From contig CAIQLE010000321.1 in NCBI GenBank assembly GCA_903872555.1, forward strand, positions 1-17,548: a DNA stretch of 17,548 bases, written 5' to 3'. The translations under genes and the position numbers were made by a program. Of the stretch, positions 13,908-17,548 are shown piece after piece (the stretch's first letter is position 1; each line of letters begins with the position of its first letter). Under the pieces are notes generated by a model that was not told the origin of the DNA, made no database searches, and saw only the letters and a program-made list of their open reading frames with translations. Source of the stretch: an uncultured bacterium. Lineage in GTDB: Bacteria > Pseudomonadota > Gammaproteobacteria > Burkholderiales > Burkholderiaceae_D.

Positions 13908-16058
13908 TCAGTGCAGCTGCGTAGCCGGACATGAGGCTAATGGCAACGCAGGCAAGTACTGGCGATACCACTTCAAAAACTCACCTGCAGTCATGGGCTT
14001 GCTGAAATAATTTCCCTGTGCCTGAGCACATCCATGCGATCGCAGGTAATTCAGGGACTGTTCGGACTCTATGCCCTCTGCTACTACGTCCATCTCCAGT
14101 GACTGACCCATGGCAATGATGGAGTCTGTCACGGCCTGGCTGCCACGATCATGCGAGAGCTGCTGAATAAAAGACTGATCAACCTTCAGAACATCAAGGG
14201 GCATACGGCTCAGGGCACTCAGGCTGGATTGACCGGTGCCGAAATCGTCCAGCGCGATATGTATGCCGGCCGCATGTAATTCATTGAGCACATCCATCGC
14301 ATCGTCGATACGTTCCATTACAGCGGCCTCAGTGACTTCAATCTGTAAAAAATGAGGGTCGGCATGGGCCTCATGGACAATATCTAATAATCGATGGGCA
14401 AAGCCGCGCTGGTGGAATTGTAGTGGCGAGATGTTCATTGAAATCATCAGCGGCGCCATGCCCTGATCTATCCAGTCATGCTGCTGCCGGCAAATTTCAG
14501 CCAGCACCCAGTCACCTAACTGCCCCATAATGCCGGCCGACTCTGCAACGGGTATAAAGCGTTCAGGGCCTATCGCTTCAGCCTCACCCGCTGGCAGCCG
14601 CAACAGCGCCTCTGCTGCCACCACACGGCCGTTGTCTATATCGACAATGGGCTGGTAATGGAGTTCGAAACCATTTTTAGATAATCCCTCTTTGATTCTG
14701 GTTTCAATTGAACCAGAGGTGTCGACACGATTGCACAGTTCCTGCGTAAAGATCTGATAATTGCCGCGCCCGATTTCCTTTGCCCTATACATGGCAAGAT
14801 CAGCACGATGCAGCAGCAGATCCACATCACTTCCATGCATAGGGTAAAAACTGATGCCTATGGATGCAGAGATCAAGAGTTCGATACCATTGATATTAAA
14901 GGGCTGTGACAGGGCATTAATGACATGCTGCGCAACGGTAGCGCCGGCATAGCCTTTTCCCAGATAAGGCAGGACAATCACAAATTCGTCTCCGCCGATG
15001 CGACCTATCAAATCCTCATGACGCACGCAGGCCTTCATACGCTGCGCCACTTCTTTTAACAAGGCGTCCCCAATCTCGTGCCCATACAAATCATTGACTG
15101 GCTTAAAACGGTCCAGATCAATGAACAGCATGGCGCCGCGACTGTGCTTACGGCTGGCTGCTGCCACCAGATGACTCGCATACTCAAAGATAAGCGCACG
15201 GTTAGGCAAGCCAGTTAAGGGATCATGTTGCGCCGCTTCACGCACGCGCTGCTCAACCAGCTTTTGCTCTGTCACATCGAGCATGGTGCCGATCAGCCTG
15301 ATAGTTTTTCCTTCTTCATCAATATCAGCGATAGCACGCGACAGCATGCTGCGGTAGCTACCGTCCTTGTGCAGCATGCGATATTCAGATTGCATAACGC
15401 CCTTAGGCTGGGCAAGAAATTGTCGAATCTCGGCCTGCGCCATCTCACTATCGGCCGGATGTAAGCGCTTTATCCATTCATTGATATTTCCCTGAATTTC
15501 AAGGTCCGCATATCCAAGCAATTGTTTCCACTGAGGTGAGATATAAACACTATCGTCAACCAAGGTCCATTCCCAAAAGCCAAGATGGGCGATGTCGACT
15601 GCCAGAAGTAAACGTCGTTCTGCATCGGCACGGGCACGCTCTGCTCGGCGGTGCTCAGTCATATCGGTGATGGTCAGCAAGCCCATCAGGGTATGGCCAT
15701 CAGCATCACGCACCAGTACGCCACCGTAACGGACATCGCGCTGCCAGCCTTGTCTGATATTGCAAAGTATGACGTCGAAGTCGCGCAGCGAGCCTTCGCC
15801 CAAGAGACGAGGTATGGGCCACATATCCTCAGGGAGTACATGTCCCTCAGGGGTGAGCAATTTATAGTCTTTGATGATTTCCTGCAGCGTGCCCATGCGC
15901 TCATCTTGTTCGCTGTAACCATGCAGCTCGATCGCAGCACGATTCCAGTGCAGGCTCTGACCATCGGGCTTGACCACGATCAGTCCCTCGGCGAGGTTAT
16001 CGATGATCAGCCTGAGCTGCTCCTTACTCTCGCTTAATTGTTCTTCCGTGCTTGCCAT
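13908..16058 (-). CDS. PAS-PAS-GGDEF-EAL cyclic-di-GMP signalling protein
   Basis: A 716-residue cytosolic signalling protein with no membrane segments. A short coiled N-terminus leads into PAS 1 (about residues 12-135) and PAS 2 (about 145-268, ending with the PAC-like LIGTMLDVTEQK). A GGDEF diguanylate cyclase domain (about 275-440) and an EAL phosphodiesterase domain (about 455-700) follow. The cyclase motif GGDEF is intact at 355-359, and an inhibitory-site RxxD (RHED, 346-349) sits the standard five residues before it. The EAL side also looks competent: EALLR from 483, NISPLQF, EVTEA, DDFGTG at 604-609, KVDQSF and AEGIES. Both making and breaking cyclic-di-GMP are therefore possible. The start is uncertain: the frame opens with TTG at 16109, but ATG 16058 is chosen as the first ATG before the PAS region; neither has a good ribosome site. 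It follows the ferredoxin gene by 76 bp. Confidence 0.92.
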   Translation of the reverse strand: MASTEEQLSESKEQLRLIIDNLAEGLIVVKPDGQSLHWNRAAIELHGYSEQDERMGTLQEIIKDYKLLTPEGHVLPEDMWPIPRLLGEGSLRDFDVILCNIRQGWQRDVRYGGVLVRDADGHTLMGLLTITDMTEHRRAERARADAERRLLLAVDIAHLGFWEWTLVDDSVYISPQWKQLLGYADLEIQGNINEWIKRLHPADSEMAQAEIRQFLAQPKGVMQSEYRMLHKDGSYRSMLSRAIADIDEEGKTIRLIGTMLDVTEQKLVEQRVREAAQHDPLTGLPNRALIFEYASHLVAAASRKHSRGAMLFIDLDRFKPVNDLYGHEIGDALLKEVAQRMKACVRHEDLIGRIGGDEFVIVLPYLGKGYAGATVAQHVINALSQPFNINGIELLISASIGISFYPMHGSDVDLLLHRADLAMYRAKEIGRGNYQIFTQELCNRVDTSGSIETRIKEGLSKNGFELHYQPIVDIDNGRVVAAEALLRLPAGEAEAIGPERFIPVAESAGIMGQLGDWVLAEICRQQHDWIDQGMAPLMISMNISPLQFHQRGFAHRLLDIVHEAHADPHFLQIEVTEAAVMERIDDAMDVLNELHAAGIHIALDDFGTGQSSLSALSRMPLDVLKVDQSFIQQLSHDRGSQAVTDSIIAMGQSLEMDVVAEGIESEQSLNYLRSHGCAQAQGNYFSKPMTAGEFLKWYRQYLPALPLASCPATQLH

Positions 16059-16134
16059 GGACAAGGATTGAATGCAGGAATACCAAAGAAGACACCTCTG
16101 CGAGGGCAAGGTTCATCTGTATCAAACTACTTGC

Positions 16135-16966
<832 letters not shown>

Positions 16967-17548
16967 TCAATTCAGGCCTTTGTCATCAGGCTTTAAGAGG
17001 GTGAAAAATACATTGCCCGCCTTGTCGGCACGCAGGATTTCCCAACCGGCCAGCCACTCTGGTGCCGAGGCAGCATCCATCGCCTGATCCGACTCGGCAT
17101 ACACCAGCCCGCCGGGCAGCAATAAGCGGCGACAGGCAGGCAGCAGGCGTGGCAGCAGATTCAGACTATAGGGCGGATCCAGGAAGATCACATCGAACTT
17201 TCCCGGCAAGGTATCCAGCAAGGCCAGACCATCGCCGCGCATGACGCTGACCTGTGCGGCTGCCAGCTTGTCCAGCGTTGCCTGCAGCTGGCGCACAGCT
17301 ACAGGGTGAGATTCAATCAGCACAACACGCGCCGCGCCGCGGCTCGCCGCCTCCAGTCCCAGGGCGCCGGTGCCCGCAAACAAATCCAGACAGGCACGGC
17401 CGTGCCAGTTGCGATCCAGCAGATGCTCGAGCCAGTTGAAAGTGGTTTCGCGTACGCGATCGGGGGTGGGCCGCAATCCCTCGATATCTGCCACCGGCAA
17501 AGGCGTGCGCTTCCATTGGCCGCCGATGATGCGCACTTGCCTGGGTAC
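16967..17548 (-). CDS. rsmD: 16S rRNA (guanine966-N2)-methyltransferase RsmD, 5' end cut by window edge
   Basis: 194 codons are visible and the frame is still open at the right edge. RsmD methylates G966 of 16S rRNA in the 30S subunit using SAM. Visible motifs are QVRIIGGQWKR at the start, LRPTPDRVRETTFNWL, the SAM-binding motif CLDLFAGTGALGLEA, and the catalytic DPPY in VIFLDPPYSL. A GTG at 17536 would give a start at VRIIGG. However, E. coli RsmD has residues before its QIRIIGG, and the codons at 17537-17548 read VPRQ, so the true start probably lies outside the window. Confidence 0.95.
   Translation of the reverse strand, partial: VPRQVRIIGGQWKRTPLPVADIEGLRPTPDRVRETTFNWLEHLLDRNWHGRACLDLFAGTGALGLEAASRGAARVVLIESHPVAVRQLQATLDKLAAAQVSVMRGDGLALLDTLPGKFDVIFLDPPYSLNLLPRLLPACRRLLLPGGLVYAESDQAMDAASAPEWLAGWEILRADKAGNVFFTLLKPDDKGLN

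Noticed and set aside
13886..13908. GAAGCTTC palindrome followed by six T as a terminator of the MocR gene
   Set aside because: The palindrome has no loop and lies within the coding sequence 7 nt before the T-run; the stem is too short and too far for a convincing intrinsic terminator.

Overview
The window reads as chromosomal DNA of a Gram-negative, most likely a betaproteobacterium of the Burkholderiales (Oxalobacteraceae-like, for example Undibacterium or Herminiimonas relatives). This placement is an inference from protein character and from the rsmD-coaD-ferredoxin gene order; no rRNA or tRNA is present to confirm it. I see no insertion sequence, phage gene, CRISPR array or RNA gene.

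Layout. (1) 142-4827 (+) encodes one very large protein: about 168 tandem octapeptides followed by a calcium-binding domain related to the self-processing module of Neisseria FrpC. It is probably an exported surface or secreted protein. (2) 4981-6072 (+) is the housekeeping ATPase ychF, followed by a hairpin-rich gap. (3) 6212-12060 (-) is a complete seven-gene Nit1C cluster, read nitB-nitC-nitD-nitE-nitF-nitG-nitH: DsrE-like protein, nitrilase, radical SAM enzyme, GNAT acetyltransferase, AIR-synthase-like protein, small conserved protein and flavoprotein. The genes are tightly packed or overlapping, as in a single operon. (4) 12454-13902 (+) is a divergent MocR-type (GntR plus aminotransferase fold) regulator. 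(5) 13908-16058 (-) is a PAS-PAS-GGDEF-EAL cyclic-di-GMP protein. (6) 16135-17548 (-) is the conserved set ferredoxin (yfhL), coaD and rsmD; rsmD runs off the right edge.

How it works together. Nit1C clusters are known from nitrogen-starvation responses (Synechocystis sll0783-type genes, Mycobacterium MSMEG_0567-0572) and from bacteria that use cyanide as a nitrogen source. The 390-bp gap between nitB and the MocR gene holds what looks like the control region. It has a near-consensus sigma-54 promoter (TGGCAC-N5-TTGC) pointing at nitB with a leader of about 41 nt, and a weaker sigma-54-like site pointing at the regulator. It also has six same-orientation CAATCA elements clustered near both promoters. 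The simplest model is a nitrogen-responsive, RpoN-driven nit operon whose local regulator is a MocR protein that also controls itself.

The strongest candidates for something undescribed are the octapeptide protein, with its higher-order 17-octad (136-residue, 408-bp) period and its FrpC-like C-terminus lacking the Asp-Pro scissile bond, and the MocR/CAATCA/sigma-54 control region of the Nit1C operon.
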